The notes beneath the pieces were generated by a model. That model was not told the origin of the DNA. It was given only the letters and a program-made list of their open reading frames with translations, and made no database searches. From NCBI RefSeq assembly GCF_009928445.1, contig NZ_JAABNO010000022.1, forward strand, positions 1 through 64,000: a DNA stretch of 64,000 nucleotides, written 5' to 3'. Positions 45,691-56,313 of the stretch are shown here, in pieces. The stretch is from Clostridium sp. C8-1-8 (GTDB lineage Bacteria; Bacillota; Clostridia; Clostridiales; Clostridiaceae). Numbering within the stretch: the stretch's first letter is position 1; every line of letters starts with the position of its first letter. Made by a program: the position numbers and the translations under genes.

Positions 45691-48558
45691 TTATTTTATT
45701 ATGAAAGATCTTATTCTCATCTCATTGCTTAATTTGATAAATAAATCATGTACACCTGTATGTGGTTTCATATCAATTCTTATTATCTTCAAACAATCAA
45801 GCTCTTTATTTTCTTCTACCTTACATTTTCCTATAGAACTACCATCTATTGAATCTAAAAGTAGCTCTACTGTCCCAGCTTTATTATTTGATATAACTAG
45901 CTCACAAACTTTATTACTTACAGAAAGTTCAAAATCATTAAATCTCAAGTAACTATTGTCACTTTTTGCTACAACGCAGTCCTTGCATTCTTTCCACTCA
46001 TCAATAAACACTTCATTATAATCGTCGTAATTTACGGCTAGGATTTCTGTTCTACATTGCCTTGCCAAAAGAGTTTTCCCAATGATTTCAATAGACTTTT
46101 CTAACCTTATATCCTCTGATGAGCTTCCTACCATAACTGTGTAACTGCCACTTTCCACAAAATAACTCTCTGACCTTACATCCCAGAAGGCTAAATCATT
46201 AATTTTTAGATTAAATTCTATTTCTTTCTGCTGCCCAGCTTTAATATTTACTCTTTTAAAAGCTTTAAGTTCCTTATATGGTCTTTTTACGCTTGGATTA
46301 TCAGCTCTTATATAAACTTGCACTACTTCATCACTGTCAAATATACCAGTGTTTTTAACTTTTAAGGTTAATGTAAGCTCTTCATCTTCAGCTAGTTTCT
46401 CTGAGGATACCTTCAAATCACTATATTTAAATTGTGTATAAGTAAGTCCATGACCGAAAGGATAAAGAGGTTTACCATCATAGTACATATAAGTTCTTTT
46501 ACCTTTTATAATGTCATAGTCATTTATCTGAGGAATTCCTTCAAGGGATCTATACCAAGTCATACTCAATTTTCCCGCAGGACTATACTGTCCAAAAAGC
46601 ACCTCTGCAATTGCATTGCCAAGTTCTTGGCAGCCATGAGCTGTGTATAAACTAGCTGGAATATTCTCATCAATATAGTTTATGGAGAAAGGATAGCTTC
46701 CAACAACAACTACTATAGTATTAGGATTGGCCTTATATACCTCTCTTACTAATTGCTCTTGTGAAGCTGGAAGATTTATATCAGTTCTATCTATCTCCTC
46801 TTTTCCATTTATAACAGGATTATTTCCTACAAAAACAATGGCTACATCACTATTTTTTGCTACTTCTACTGCAGCTTCTATTCCATCCTTAACCTTTTCA
46901 AATCTATAGCTAAGGTCCTGGCAACTCACAGTATCCTCGCTAAAACTTGGATTGGAGGTATTATCTTCAAGGACCTTTAAGTAAGCTTGTGAATCCAGAC
47001 AAATAGGTTTATCATTCCAAGTTCTTATTTTTATATTATCCTCATTAATCTTTTTCACCTTAATTATTTCCTTAACGAACCATCCAAAAACTTCTTCAGC
47101 AGTTGCGGATATTTCCTTATCATCAGTGGTTACATACCTATCCTCTTTTAGAGCCTTAAGTGTGCAGCTTTCCCATCCCCAATCAGATAACTCAAATTCA
47201 TCTGCTTTGGCAGATGATACCTTGTCAAGCCTAACCTTCTTTTCATTAGAAACCTTAAGATACCTCTCACAATTAGCGTCTGAAATCTTAATAATATCAT
47301 TACCACTACAATAACTAACCTCACAGCCTTCTAGTATATTCTTTATTCCTTGAAGAGGAGTCACTTTATACTCATGCCTTCCTGTATACCAGTCTCTATA
47401 CACCACATCTGCTAAAGGTCCAATAACTGCTACATTTTTCAGCTTATTTTTATTTAATGGAAGTGCATTTTTTTCATTCTTGAGCAATACTATTGCTTCC
47501 TTGGCAGCTTTTTTTGCTAAAGCTTTATGCTTTTCACAGTTCAATACTTGTTCTGAGATATTGCTGTATGGATTAAGTTCAGCTGGATCAAACTGACCTA
47601 ATCTGAATCTTACCTTAAATATGTTAGTTAGTGCTTGATCAATATCTAGTTCATGTAGTAACCCTCTATCAACAGCTTCTTTTGTAGATTTTATAACTAA
47701 ATCTCTATCGTCAGTCATAACATCTACTCCGTTTTTGATTGCATTGGCTATGGTTTCAGCATGAGTATCATAATATTTATGGAACTCAACTGTCTGACTC
47801 ATATCCCCGCCATCACAAACAATAAAACCATCACAGCCCCATTTTTTCTTCACTATTTGTTTCACCTCTGGATTAACTATACAAGGTCTTCCATTTATCT
47901 CGTTATAAGCCGTCATCATGGAGTAAGCTTTTCCTTCAGTAAAGGCTTTTTCAAAGGCTTTTAGATAATATTCATGCTTGTTTCTTGGATCAATGCTACT
48001 AGAACAATATATTCTTCCTTCTTCATTATTGTTTCCATAGAAATGCTTTGGAGCTGGCACTAGCTTCAAATAAAACTTATCTTCCCCTTGCATGCCTTTT
48101 ACAAGCTCTGCTGAAAGTTTACCAGTAAGACACGGGTCTTCTCCATAAGCTTCTTCTGTCCTGCCCCATCGTGGATCCCTCTCCATATCTATAGTTGGAG
48201 CCCATAGGGTAAGTCCACCTTCTTCATTACTTTTTTTGTAATATACTCTAGCCTCATCTCCAATAACACTTCCTATGTCCTTCATAAGTTCACTGTCCCA
48301 GGTACATGAAAGCCCTTGGGGCTGTGGAAATACTGTTGCTGGGCCAAGAGCTGATACCACTCCATGAGCAGCCTCACCACCAACACCATATTTTTTTATA
48401 CCTAATCTCTCCACCGCTCCTTGGCTAGTTGGAATCATTGATATCTTTTCTTCTAAAGTCATCCTGCTAATCAAATCTTTTATTCTATCTTCAAGTGGTA
48501 AAGTAGGATTTAAATAAGGATATTTATATTTATTTGCATCAAACATAGCTTGTTTCAT
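45691..48558 (-). CDS. GH3 glycosidase with insert and C-terminal CBM6-like module
   Basis: A 955-residue cytoplasmic enzyme, longer than usual. The GH3 barrel (~20-310) contains GGEAAHG, RDPRWGR, KHFYGNN and the nucleophile aspartate in FIVCDGGDMSQ (D249). The second domain contains KNEKNALPLN and, after an extra segment (~425-535), GNNPVINGKEEIDRTDINLP and the fibronectin-III-like end. Residues ~835-955 resemble a CBM6-type module (GKCKVEENKELD, HTGVHDLFIKL). Most GH3 enzymes have SDW at the nucleophile; the CDGGD variant is common in beta-xylosidase-like members. Substrate could be beta-xylosides or beta-glucosides. Confidence 0.9.
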   Translation of the reverse strand: MKQAMFDANKYKYPYLNPTLPLEDRIKDLISRMTLEEKISMIPTSQGAVERLGIKKYGVGGEAAHGVVSALGPATVFPQPQGLSCTWDSELMKDIGSVIGDEARVYYKKSNEEGGLTLWAPTIDMERDPRWGRTEEAYGEDPCLTGKLSAELVKGMQGEDKFYLKLVPAPKHFYGNNNEEGRIYCSSSIDPRNKHEYYLKAFEKAFTEGKAYSMMTAYNEINGRPCIVNPEVKQIVKKKWGCDGFIVCDGGDMSQTVEFHKYYDTHAETIANAIKNGVDVMTDDRDLVIKSTKEAVDRGLLHELDIDQALTNIFKVRFRLGQFDPAELNPYSNISEQVLNCEKHKALAKKAAKEAIVLLKNEKNALPLNKNKLKNVAVIGPLADVVYRDWYTGRHEYKVTPLQGIKNILEGCEVSYCSGNDIIKISDANCERYLKVSNEKKVRLDKVSSAKADEFELSDWGWESCTLKALKEDRYVTTDDKEISATAEEVFGWFVKEIIKVKKINEDNIKIRTWNDKPICLDSQAYLKVLEDNTSNPSFSEDTVSCQDLSYRFEKVKDGIEAAVEVAKNSDVAIVFVGNNPVINGKEEIDRTDINLPASQEQLVREVYKANPNTIVVVVGSYPFSINYIDENIPASLYTAHGCQELGNAIAEVLFGQYSPAGKLSMTWYRSLEGIPQINDYDIIKGKRTYMYYDGKPLYPFGHGLTYTQFKYSDLKVSSEKLAEDEELTLTLKVKNTGIFDSDEVVQVYIRADNPSVKRPYKELKAFKRVNIKAGQQKEIEFNLKINDLAFWDVRSESYFVESGSYTVMVGSSSEDIRLEKSIEIIGKTLLARQCRTEILAVNYDDYNEVFIDEWKECKDCVVAKSDNSYLRFNDFELSVSNKVCELVISNNKAGTVELLLDSIDGSSIGKCKVEENKELDCLKIIRIDMKPHTGVHDLFIKLSNEMRIRSFIIK

Positions 48559-48811
48559 TTCAATTCTCCTTAATAAAATTATCTAAAGCATTTTTTGCAT
48601 ACCTGAATTATATAATTTCTATAAACATTCACTCGGTAGGCATTTTTTTAATTTTTAAAACCTATATTAAGATTTCAAATTTATCACATACGTTTATCCA
48701 CATGGTTATCTGAGATATATCCTCAAAGAATAAAATATAATTAAAATTAAACAGTTAATGCAAAGGTATATTTTTACTAAAGCATATTATACTAAAATAT
48801 TAAGAATAATC

Positions 48812-49462
48812 TTATTTCAACGCTTCATCTACAACCTTCATCCATTGTCTTGCAATAAGCTCATGCCCAGCTGCAGTTGGATGAACCCCATCCCAAATCC
48901 AGTGCTCCGGAGCTACCTTCTTGCATGCGTCATTAAATTGCTGTTGCAAAGGAACAAATATACAGTTATTTTCTTCTGCAATGGCTCTTGCAATGACTTG
49001 TCTCTTACTTATTTCATCATTCCAATAATCATATTTTTCTTTAACTCCACCTACAGGTAGTATGAAAGGCTCCATGATTACGATGATACATTCAGGGTTC
49101 ACTTCTCTTGTTTCTTCTATTAAAAGCTTATAGACTTTGCCATACTTATTGGCTGGAATTCCTGCTCCAACATTAACTTCCCATGCTATATCATTTACTC
49201 CAACTAATATACTCAATATATCTGGCTTTATGTTTAGAGTATCCTCCTGCCATCTTCCATACAAATCAACTATTCTGTTACCGCTTATACCTCTGTTTAA
49301 AAATTCATACTCTTTTTCTGGCTCGTCTACGCCCAATTTTGCAGATACTATATACGCATAACCATGACCTAAAAAATGATTAGGATCATTATCTCGAGTT
49401 CTATTGCCATCTGTAATAGAATCACCTTGAAAAAGAATTTTACTTTTCTTTCTAATATTCAT
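48812..49462 (-). CDS. SGNH/GDSL hydrolase, probable carbohydrate esterase
   Basis: A 216-residue SGNH-fold esterase. Block I is LFQGDSITDGNR (nucleophile serine), block II has NRGISGNRI (glycine), block III GVNDI (asparagine) and block V WDGVHPTAAGH (Asp/His), so the full catalytic set is present. No signal peptide. In this setting it most likely removes acetyl groups from imported oligosaccharides. AAGGAAG precedes the ATG. It sits between GH42 and GH3 genes on the same strand. Confidence 0.9.
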   Translation of the reverse strand: MNIRKKSKILFQGDSITDGNRTRDNDPNHFLGHGYAYIVSAKLGVDEPEKEYEFLNRGISGNRIVDLYGRWQEDTLNIKPDILSILVGVNDIAWEVNVGAGIPANKYGKVYKLLIEETREVNPECIIVIMEPFILPVGGVKEKYDYWNDEISKRQVIARAIAEENNCIFVPLQQQFNDACKKVAPEHWIWDGVHPTAAGHELIARQWMKVVDEALK

Positions 49463-49631
49463 ATTGCACTTCCTTTTCTTTATTAAAGATATGATATTTT
49501 CAAATTAAATCTAATCATCAGACAAAACACCATTAGCATCAAAATTATTCTTTGTTCACTTTAGAAAATGGAAAAATGATATATAATCTGCTTAACAGAC
49601 ATACTAATTCAATCCTTATAAATAGTCTCTC

Positions 49632-51665
49632 TTACTTTTCTAATATAACAAGATCTTTTGCATTTATAGTTATTTTTCCAGTCTTCTTTTCACCAGTTAA
49701 AAGTTCTATATACTCTTTATCCCTTAGATCTACCTCAACTTGACTTTCATTGTGGTTTAAAATGAATACGAAGGCACTGTCTTCTTTTACCCTTTCAGTT
49801 ATCTCCACTCCTTCTTGTTTTTCAAAGCCTGAAGAAATATTATTTTCTTCACAAATACGTCCTATAAAATCTCTTATAAATACTTCATCTGGGTCAGAAG
49901 CTATATAATAAGCTTTTCCTTTTTCTAGCTGATTCAAGGTAAGAGCTGGTGAATCTTTGTAAAAATCACTTCCATAAACAGCTAAAGCTTTAGCGCCTTC
50001 TAGATGAAGAATATCGCATAACATACCACAACTATATTCATCTCTTAATTTGATGCTGTTTTCAGTTATCTTAAAGCTGTTCTTCATATTAGGGAATAAA
50101 GCATCAATTTCTTCTACCCATATTCCTAAGGTCTTTCTCAGTTGTCCTGGGTATCCACCTAAAGTTACTAAATCATTTTCATTGACAATTCCGCTAAAGA
50201 AGGTTGTTATAAATGTACCACCATTCTTAACAAAGCTTTCTATATTGTTTGCCACTCCTTCTTTAACCATATAAAGTAAAGGTGCAACTACAACATCATA
50301 TTTTGATAAATCCCACTCTGAATTTACAAAGTCTACTGCTACGTTCATATCATAAAATGCCTTATAATACTTCTCAATCTGCTTTAGATAGTTTAGCTCT
50401 ATAGATGGTCCGCTTGAAAGTTCAACTGCCCACCAGTTCTCCCAGTCAAAAACAATAGCAACTTTTGCATTTATTCTTGAATCTAGTATCTTATCCTTTA
50501 ATACATTAAGCTCTTCGCCTAACTTGGCACATTCTCTAAAAACTCTTGTATTGTCATGTCCTGCATGCTCAATTACAGCTCCATGATACTTCTCACAAGC
50601 ACCAATAGATCTTCTCAGCTGGAAGAACATCACTGTATCAGCTCCATGAGCAACTGCTTGATAGCTTTGAAGTCTCATCATTCCTGGACGTTTTAGTCCA
50701 TTGTATGGCTGCCAGTTTTGTTGACTTGGCGTCTGCTCCATTAGCATAAAAGGTTTGCCGTCTTTTAATCCTCTCATCAAATCATGTCTTAACGCAGTTA
50801 CATACATCGGATCTATTAGCTGAGGATAGTTGTCCCAAGAAACTACGTCCATTTTTTCAGCCCATTTGAAATAATCCAAAGGCTTAAAAGTACCCATCAA
50901 GTTAGTTGTAACATATAAATCAGGTGTTATTTCTTTTATAATCTTGTATTCTTCATAATAACAGTTAAAAACTGATTCAGACATAAATCTGTTATAGTCT
51001 AAGGATATACCTTGGAAGTTAGTTCTTTCTCTACCACTATCTCTCCACATTTCACTAATTCCAGAAGGTACCACTATCTCATCGAAATCATAAACTGTAT
51101 GTCCCCAAAAACTCATATTCCATGCCTTGTTCAAATTTTCAATGGTCTTATATCTCTTTTTAAGCCATATTCTAAATTCTTCTTCGCAGTGTTCACAATA
51201 ACAGTAATTACCGTATTCATTACCTATATGCCATAGCAAAAGCGACGGATGATCCTTATATCTTTCTGCTAACTTTCTAGTAAGACTTGTGGACATTTTT
51301 CTATATACCTTGCTATTAGGACAAAAATTTACTCTTCCACCATGCTTTCTTTTCCTACCATCAAAATCTACTGGAAGAATTTCTGGATACTTCTTAGACA
51401 TCCAGGCTGGTTGCGCAGCTGTTGATGTAGCTAAGCAAACATAAATATTATTTTCAGCAAGCTTATCCATTATTTTATCTAGCCATTGAAAGTCATAAAC
51501 CTCCTCTGAAGGCTGAAGCTTAGCCCAGCTAAATACAGGCAAGGTTACAACATTTATTCCTGCTTTTTTGAAATACTCTATATCTTCATCTAAAACTTCT
51601 TCTGGCCATTGATCTGGATTATAATCTCCACCATAAAAAATTTGAGGTAACTTTTTGTTTATCAT
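49632..51665 (-). CDS. GH42 beta-galactosidase
   Basis: A 677-residue intracellular beta-galactosidase. The frame is open to 51710, but AAGGAG precedes the ATG at 51665, which begins MINKKLPQIFYGGDYNPDQWPEE, the normal GH42 start. The acid/base glutamate is in HIGNEYGNYCY, and the nucleophile glutamate in FMLMEQTPSQQNW. A zinc-site-like cysteine cluster (CYCEHCEEEF) lies near residue 158, as in other members. A trimerisation domain and a C-terminal beta domain complete the length. It would remove galactose from imported oligosaccharides. Confidence 0.94.
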   Translation of the reverse strand: MINKKLPQIFYGGDYNPDQWPEEVLDEDIEYFKKAGINVVTLPVFSWAKLQPSEEVYDFQWLDKIMDKLAENNIYVCLATSTAAQPAWMSKKYPEILPVDFDGRKRKHGGRVNFCPNSKVYRKMSTSLTRKLAERYKDHPSLLLWHIGNEYGNYCYCEHCEEEFRIWLKKRYKTIENLNKAWNMSFWGHTVYDFDEIVVPSGISEMWRDSGRERTNFQGISLDYNRFMSESVFNCYYEEYKIIKEITPDLYVTTNLMGTFKPLDYFKWAEKMDVVSWDNYPQLIDPMYVTALRHDLMRGLKDGKPFMLMEQTPSQQNWQPYNGLKRPGMMRLQSYQAVAHGADTVMFFQLRRSIGACEKYHGAVIEHAGHDNTRVFRECAKLGEELNVLKDKILDSRINAKVAIVFDWENWWAVELSSGPSIELNYLKQIEKYYKAFYDMNVAVDFVNSEWDLSKYDVVVAPLLYMVKEGVANNIESFVKNGGTFITTFFSGIVNENDLVTLGGYPGQLRKTLGIWVEEIDALFPNMKNSFKITENSIKLRDEYSCGMLCDILHLEGAKALAVYGSDFYKDSPALTLNQLEKGKAYYIASDPDEVFIRDFIGRICEENNISSGFEKQEGVEITERVKEDSAFVFILNHNESQVEVDLRDKEYIELLTGEKKTGKITINAKDLVILEK

Positions 51666-51867
51666 AATACTACTCCTTATGTCTAATCTTTTTTTATTAT
51701 TTTGCTGCAAACTTATTCAATTGGTTATTAATTTATATGATTTTTACTTTTAAACCTTACTATCAGTTGTGAGTCCTACATATTGCTAGGTTGCTCAAGA
51801 AATCTTTATATATTTTCCTTATATGAGAAAGTGCTATTAACATAGACGAATATTATTGTCTATACAG

Positions 51868-51910
51868 TAAAAAGCATACTCAAAGACATAACACTTGTCT
51901 TTGAGTATGC
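51868..51910 (-). terminator. terminator of the second GH3 gene
   Basis: GCATACTCAAAGACA pairs perfectly with TGTCTTTGAGTATGC and is followed by TTTTTA on the minus strand. It separates this GH3 from the GH42 gene downstream, so the enzyme genes are not a single simple transcript. Confidence 0.85.
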
Positions 51911-51946
51911 CTCTATAGCAAATCATATTATTTATATATAATAAGA

Positions 51947-54001
51947 CTAGATATTGAAGGTTTCTTTTAATCTTATATCTCTTGATGAACTTCCTACAAG
52001 AACTTTAAAATCTCCTTCTTCATATGCCCATCTACCTTCTCTATCATTATAGAAAGCTAGTGAACTTTTATCTAAAGTTATTTGTACATTTTTACTTTGA
52101 CCTACTTCCAAGAATATTTTATCAAAGCCTTTTAGTTCCTTTTCCGGTCTTACAAGAGATGAAACTAAGTCAGAAACATAAACTTGAGCTATTTCAGAAC
52201 CAGCTAAAGTTCCAGAATTAGTTACATTAAAGCTTACTTTAACTTCTATTTGCTTGCTCTTTATAACATTTACCTTAAGATTGCTATATTTAAAATTTGT
52301 ATAGGATAAGCCATGACCGAAGCAGAATCTAGGTTCAACATCTTTTGAGTCAAAGTATCTATACCCTACAAATATGCTTTCCTTATACTGAACAGATTCT
52401 TCACCTGGGAATTCCCCTATGCAATGAGCAGGCGAATCACTAAGTTTCTTTGGAAAAGTTACAGGTAATTTTCCTGAAGGATTGATGTCTCCAAAGATAG
52501 CTTCTGCAATAGCATATCCACCTTCCATCCCTGCATAGAAGGAGTGAACTAAAACTTTTGCATCCTCAATCCAAGGCTCAAATTCCACTGGAGATCCACT
52601 TATATTTACTATAATTGCATTTGGATTAACCTTTAAGATTTCTTTTACTAGTTCATCTTGGCCGTAAGGAAGTTTCATATCTTCTCTATCTCTTCCTTCA
52701 AGATCATAATTATGATCTAACCCAATTACAACAACGGTCTCATCACAGTTTTTTGCAAGTTCAACAGCTTCTTTAATAAGTTCAGCGCTTAAACTTTCAT
52801 CATTAGAGTAACCCTTTGCATACTTAACCTTTGTGTTACCACCTAGTCTCATGTTTAAGCCTGTAAGTGGTGTGTATTCATATAAAGCTTTTATTTGAGC
52901 ACTATCGCCACCAGTAGAGTGCTTTACATCAGCATTTTCTCCTATTACTGCTAGAGTTTTAATACTAGAATCTTTAAGAGGAAGCAAGTTTCCTTCATTT
53001 TTTAATAGTACAACCGCTTCTCTTGCAATCTCTAAAGCTGTTTCTCTATGTGCAGGAGTGTTGTAACAGCCTCTATACCTTTGCTCTGAAAAAATATTTA
53101 ACTTAAACATTAAGGCTAGTATTCTTTCAACTTTTTCGTCAATTAACTTTTCTTCAATTACTCCATCTCTTACTTTTTCAAGCAACGGATTAGCTAAATA
53201 ATATTCATCAAAATTGCTAGTTACATTCATTTCAATGTCAATTCCATATTTAGCTGCCTTTTCAGTATCATGAACTGCTCCCCAATCGGATATCACAACA
53301 CCGTCGTAGCCCCAGCCTTTTCTCAATATATCATTAAGAAGGTAGTCGCTTTCAGAGCAAAATTCACCTCTTAGTTTGTTATAGGCACTCATTATCGTAT
53401 AAGCATTTCCTTCTTCAACTGCTGCCTTAAATCCTGGAAGGTATATTTCCTGCAAAGCCCTATCATCCATCTCCACATTGATTTTCAATCTTTCAAACTC
53501 CTGATTGTTAGCTGCAAAGTGTTTTACACAAACAGCAGTATCTTTAGTCTGAACCCCTTTTATAAAAGGTACTACCATTTTTGAAATCAAGTATGGATCC
53601 TCACTCATATATTCAAAGTTTCTTCCGCAAAGAGGAGTTCTTATTATATTAATTCCTGGTCCTAAGATAACATCCTTACCTCTACCCCTAGACTCAGCTC
53701 CAATAGCCATTCCAAATTCATAAGCTTTGTCAGGGTTCCAAGTAGCAGCTAGAGCCATATTTGAGGGAAAGTAAGTACTGTAATCATAAGTATTACCTAT
53801 ATCTTCCCACTTGTCATTCTTATAGTCTTTTCTAACTCCCATAGGACCATCTGACATAACTAGCGGCGGTATCCCAAGCCTTTCAACGCCCTCTGTTCTG
53901 AAGAGTCCATTACCATGGATCATAGAAACTTTCTCTTCTAAACTCATCTCTTCAATAATCTCTTTTATTCTCTGCTTTGTATCTTGATTTATCTCCTTCA
54001 T
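51947..54001 (-). CDS. GH3 beta-glucosidase-type glycoside hydrolase
   Basis: A ~684-residue cytoplasmic GH3 enzyme. Motifs are SDGPMGVR, GRNFEYMSEDPYL, VKHFAANNQE and the nucleophile in VVISDWGAVHD (about residue 240). The second domain carries VVIGLDHNYDLEGRDREDMKLP, shortened here to its EGRDRED acid/base region, and a fibronectin-III-like end. GGGGGAT lies 8 bases before the ATG at 54001, preferred over in-frame ATGs at 54016 and 54007. It is probably a beta-glucosidase acting on imported gluco-oligosaccharides. Confidence 0.93.
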   Translation of the reverse strand: MKEINQDTKQRIKEIIEEMSLEEKVSMIHGNGLFRTEGVERLGIPPLVMSDGPMGVRKDYKNDKWEDIGNTYDYSTYFPSNMALAATWNPDKAYEFGMAIGAESRGRGKDVILGPGINIIRTPLCGRNFEYMSEDPYLISKMVVPFIKGVQTKDTAVCVKHFAANNQEFERLKINVEMDDRALQEIYLPGFKAAVEEGNAYTIMSAYNKLRGEFCSESDYLLNDILRKGWGYDGVVISDWGAVHDTEKAAKYGIDIEMNVTSNFDEYYLANPLLEKVRDGVIEEKLIDEKVERILALMFKLNIFSEQRYRGCYNTPAHRETALEIAREAVVLLKNEGNLLPLKDSSIKTLAVIGENADVKHSTGGDSAQIKALYEYTPLTGLNMRLGGNTKVKYAKGYSNDESLSAELIKEAVELAKNCDETVVVIGLDHNYDLEGRDREDMKLPYGQDELVKEILKVNPNAIIVNISGSPVEFEPWIEDAKVLVHSFYAGMEGGYAIAEAIFGDINPSGKLPVTFPKKLSDSPAHCIGEFPGEESVQYKESIFVGYRYFDSKDVEPRFCFGHGLSYTNFKYSNLKVNVIKSKQIEVKVSFNVTNSGTLAGSEIAQVYVSDLVSSLVRPEKELKGFDKIFLEVGQSKNVQITLDKSSLAFYNDREGRWAYEEGDFKVLVGSSSRDIRLKETFNI

Positions 54002-54421
54002 ACTCATATCCCCCACAGAACAATTTTACAATTGTTTTTTACTGCTCCATTAATGTCTTTAATTACGATTTTTTTAATTCATATCTGAAAGAGAAGTACA
54101 CATATGTTTTCTATTATCCATCTCCTAATTAACTCCAAGTTATCACAAAACTTCATGCTAATGTACTTACAAAAGTTATTTTTAACAACTCATCTTTCAA
54201 ACTAAAATAGCACTAAATTCTTTTAAAATTTCTAAAATTCATGTAAATGTTTTCTCATTTCTATTATAAATTATTAATAATATTTAAGTATATAATAAAA
54301 ATCAACTATTATCTTAAAAAACAACTTAGTTTCTAACCAAATGAAAATTTAACTTAAGCTATCTTATTTAGCTAATTGACTAGGTTTAGTAAGTAGAAAA
54401 GTTTATATTGGTATATACAGT
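54002..54421 (-). other. promoter region of the GH3 gene, with an AACAATT palindrome
   Basis: AACAATTTTACAATTGTT (54019-54036) is a perfect inverted repeat with a 4-base spacer just upstream of the ribosome binding site. It could be an operator or a small hairpin that affects translation. The rest is AT-rich with no clear promoter boxes. Confidence 0.35.
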
Positions 54422-54454
54422 AAAAAAAGAGCCTGATGCATGATCAGACTCTCT
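54422..54454 (-). terminator. terminator of the sugar transporter operon
   Basis: AGAGTCTGAT pairs with ATCAGGCTCT (one mismatch) and is followed by seven T on the minus strand, right after the binding-protein stop. Confidence 0.85.
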
Positions 54455-54464
54455 TCTATAAAAA

Positions 54465-56189
54465 CTACTTTAAAGTTTTTCTTGCAGCAAATATTCTTTC
54501 TGCTTGTTTTATGTCAAACTTAACAACATCATCATAACCTAAGCCCTTAGACTTGTCGATCATATCTTTTTGAAGTGCTTCGTATTCTGCATCACTCTTA
54601 GCAAATATCATCTTCCAAGAATCTTGCTTTATAACTGTAGCAATCTGACCTAATTTTTGTTGAGTAGCTGTATCCATAGCATCACTACTAACATTAGTTA
54701 CTGGATTTACAACAATCTTATTGTTTTTAATGAAGTAATCTTTGTCATTGTTGGCATTCATAGCTGCTCTCCAATTTTTATCAAGTGTCGATACATTATC
54801 ATTAATTGTAGAAGACCATAATTGCCAGTTGTAAGGTTCCTTAGTTTCAGGATTTATAGAGTTTGCATTTACTGTTACGAAGTTAAGAGCGTTTAAACCA
54901 TCTTTATATGCTCCACCACCATACTGATCAGGAATAACATCTGAACTTGTAGAAGGAACAGCTTTTTTACCAAAGTCAGTTAATACAGGCTTTCCATCCT
55001 TTATATCCCAAGTTAAGCCTTTAGGGCCATTTGTGCTAGTCATAATACCTTCTGGTGAGTATAACCAATCAATAAACTTCATTATTTTTTCTGGATTCTT
55101 AGCTTTAGAACCTATAGCTATTACTTGGCTAGCACCATAGTTAGCAAAGCCATTTGAATAATCTTTTTCTTCGCCAAATGGTACTAGCTTAAAGCCTTGT
55201 CCCTTATTTACTCTTTCTGGAGTATTATATTGAGTGCTGTAGAATGGGAACCATGAGAACAATACTTGACCATCCTTCATTTTGTTTCCAGCATCATCAT
55301 ACTTTTGAGAAATTGAGTCAGGATCTACTAAGCCCATCTTATTTGCATTGTAATAAAGCTTTAAAGATCTTAAGTAGTAGCTATTTGGATCTAATATGTC
55401 TTGATACTTTTCTTCCTGACCATGAACTAATAAAAATCCTAGTTCATCATATCCGTGCATACAAGCAAACTGCTTTCCTATCATCATCATATTTCCATCC
55501 CAATCACCCCACATTGAGAATGCATAGGTTGGCTTTCCTGAATCACTCTTAGGAGCTGCTTCTTGCATCTTTTTAAGTACTGGTAGGTAATCTTCCATTG
55601 TGTTTATTGCTGGCTTACCTATCTTTTCATACAAGTCCCAACGTAAATGAGGTCCATAAGCCAATTCGGTTCCGTCAGCAGAAGTTGTAGCTGGCATTGT
55701 AGAAACTGAGGCTCCAAGTCCATATACAGCTTTTCCATCACCGAAATTTGTCTTATTCTTTTCAATTGCTTTTTGGTATTCTTTTATATGTGTTCCATAC
55801 TTATCTAACAAACCGTCTTTAGTCCAGTCTAATAATAAACCAGCTTTTATTGCATCTCTGTATTTTTGATCATCAGCACCAAACACTACTATGTCTCCTA
55901 AGTTACCTGAAGCCATCATTGTAGCGAACTTACTGTCCCCACCTTGAAGGTTAGAAGAAATAATATTCATATCTAGACCAAATTTATCTTTTACAACTTT
56001 ACCAAACCATCCACTTTGTTCACCAGCAAAGTTGGCTGACATAGAAAATACATCAATTTTTTCTAGGTCACTCTTACTTGCATCCTTTTTAGTATCACTT
56101 GAACATCCAACCATACCAAAAGACATAGTTGTGATCGCTGTAGCTAAAGCTACTGCTTTCCCAATAGTTTTGCTTAAACCTCTTTTCAT
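54465..56189 (-). CDS. sugar ABC transporter substrate-binding lipoprotein (LplA type)
   Basis: A 574-residue extracellular solute-binding protein. The signal peptide ends in the lipobox SFGMVGC (Cys ~29), so it is a lipoprotein. The large size and the WYSPEG-like KFIDWLYSPEG segment are typical of the LplA/YtcQ group that handles complex oligosaccharides. It is the last and most strongly terminated gene of the transporter operon, 124 bases after the second permease, with AGGGGG before the ATG. Confidence 0.92.
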   Translation of the reverse strand: MKRGLSKTIGKAVALATAITTMSFGMVGCSSDTKKDASKSDLEKIDVFSMSANFAGEQSGWFGKVVKDKFGLDMNIISSNLQGGDSKFATMMASGNLGDIVVFGADDQKYRDAIKAGLLLDWTKDGLLDKYGTHIKEYQKAIEKNKTNFGDGKAVYGLGASVSTMPATTSADGTELAYGPHLRWDLYEKIGKPAINTMEDYLPVLKKMQEAAPKSDSGKPTYAFSMWGDWDGNMMMIGKQFACMHGYDELGFLLVHGQEEKYQDILDPNSYYLRSLKLYYNANKMGLVDPDSISQKYDDAGNKMKDGQVLFSWFPFYSTQYNTPERVNKGQGFKLVPFGEEKDYSNGFANYGASQVIAIGSKAKNPEKIMKFIDWLYSPEGIMTSTNGPKGLTWDIKDGKPVLTDFGKKAVPSTSSDVIPDQYGGGAYKDGLNALNFVTVNANSINPETKEPYNWQLWSSTINDNVSTLDKNWRAAMNANNDKDYFIKNNKIVVNPVTNVSSDAMDTATQQKLGQIATVIKQDSWKMIFAKSDAEYEALQKDMIDKSKGLGYDDVVKFDIKQAERIFAARKTLK

Positions 56190-56313
56190 TACTAATCCCC
56201 CTTGTTTTTATATATATATTTTAATATCCAACTAATTACTAAATTCATTCATAAAAACTGATACAATAACTATTATAAACTATTCTAGTAATTATCGGAT
56301 AATTAAAAGCCTT

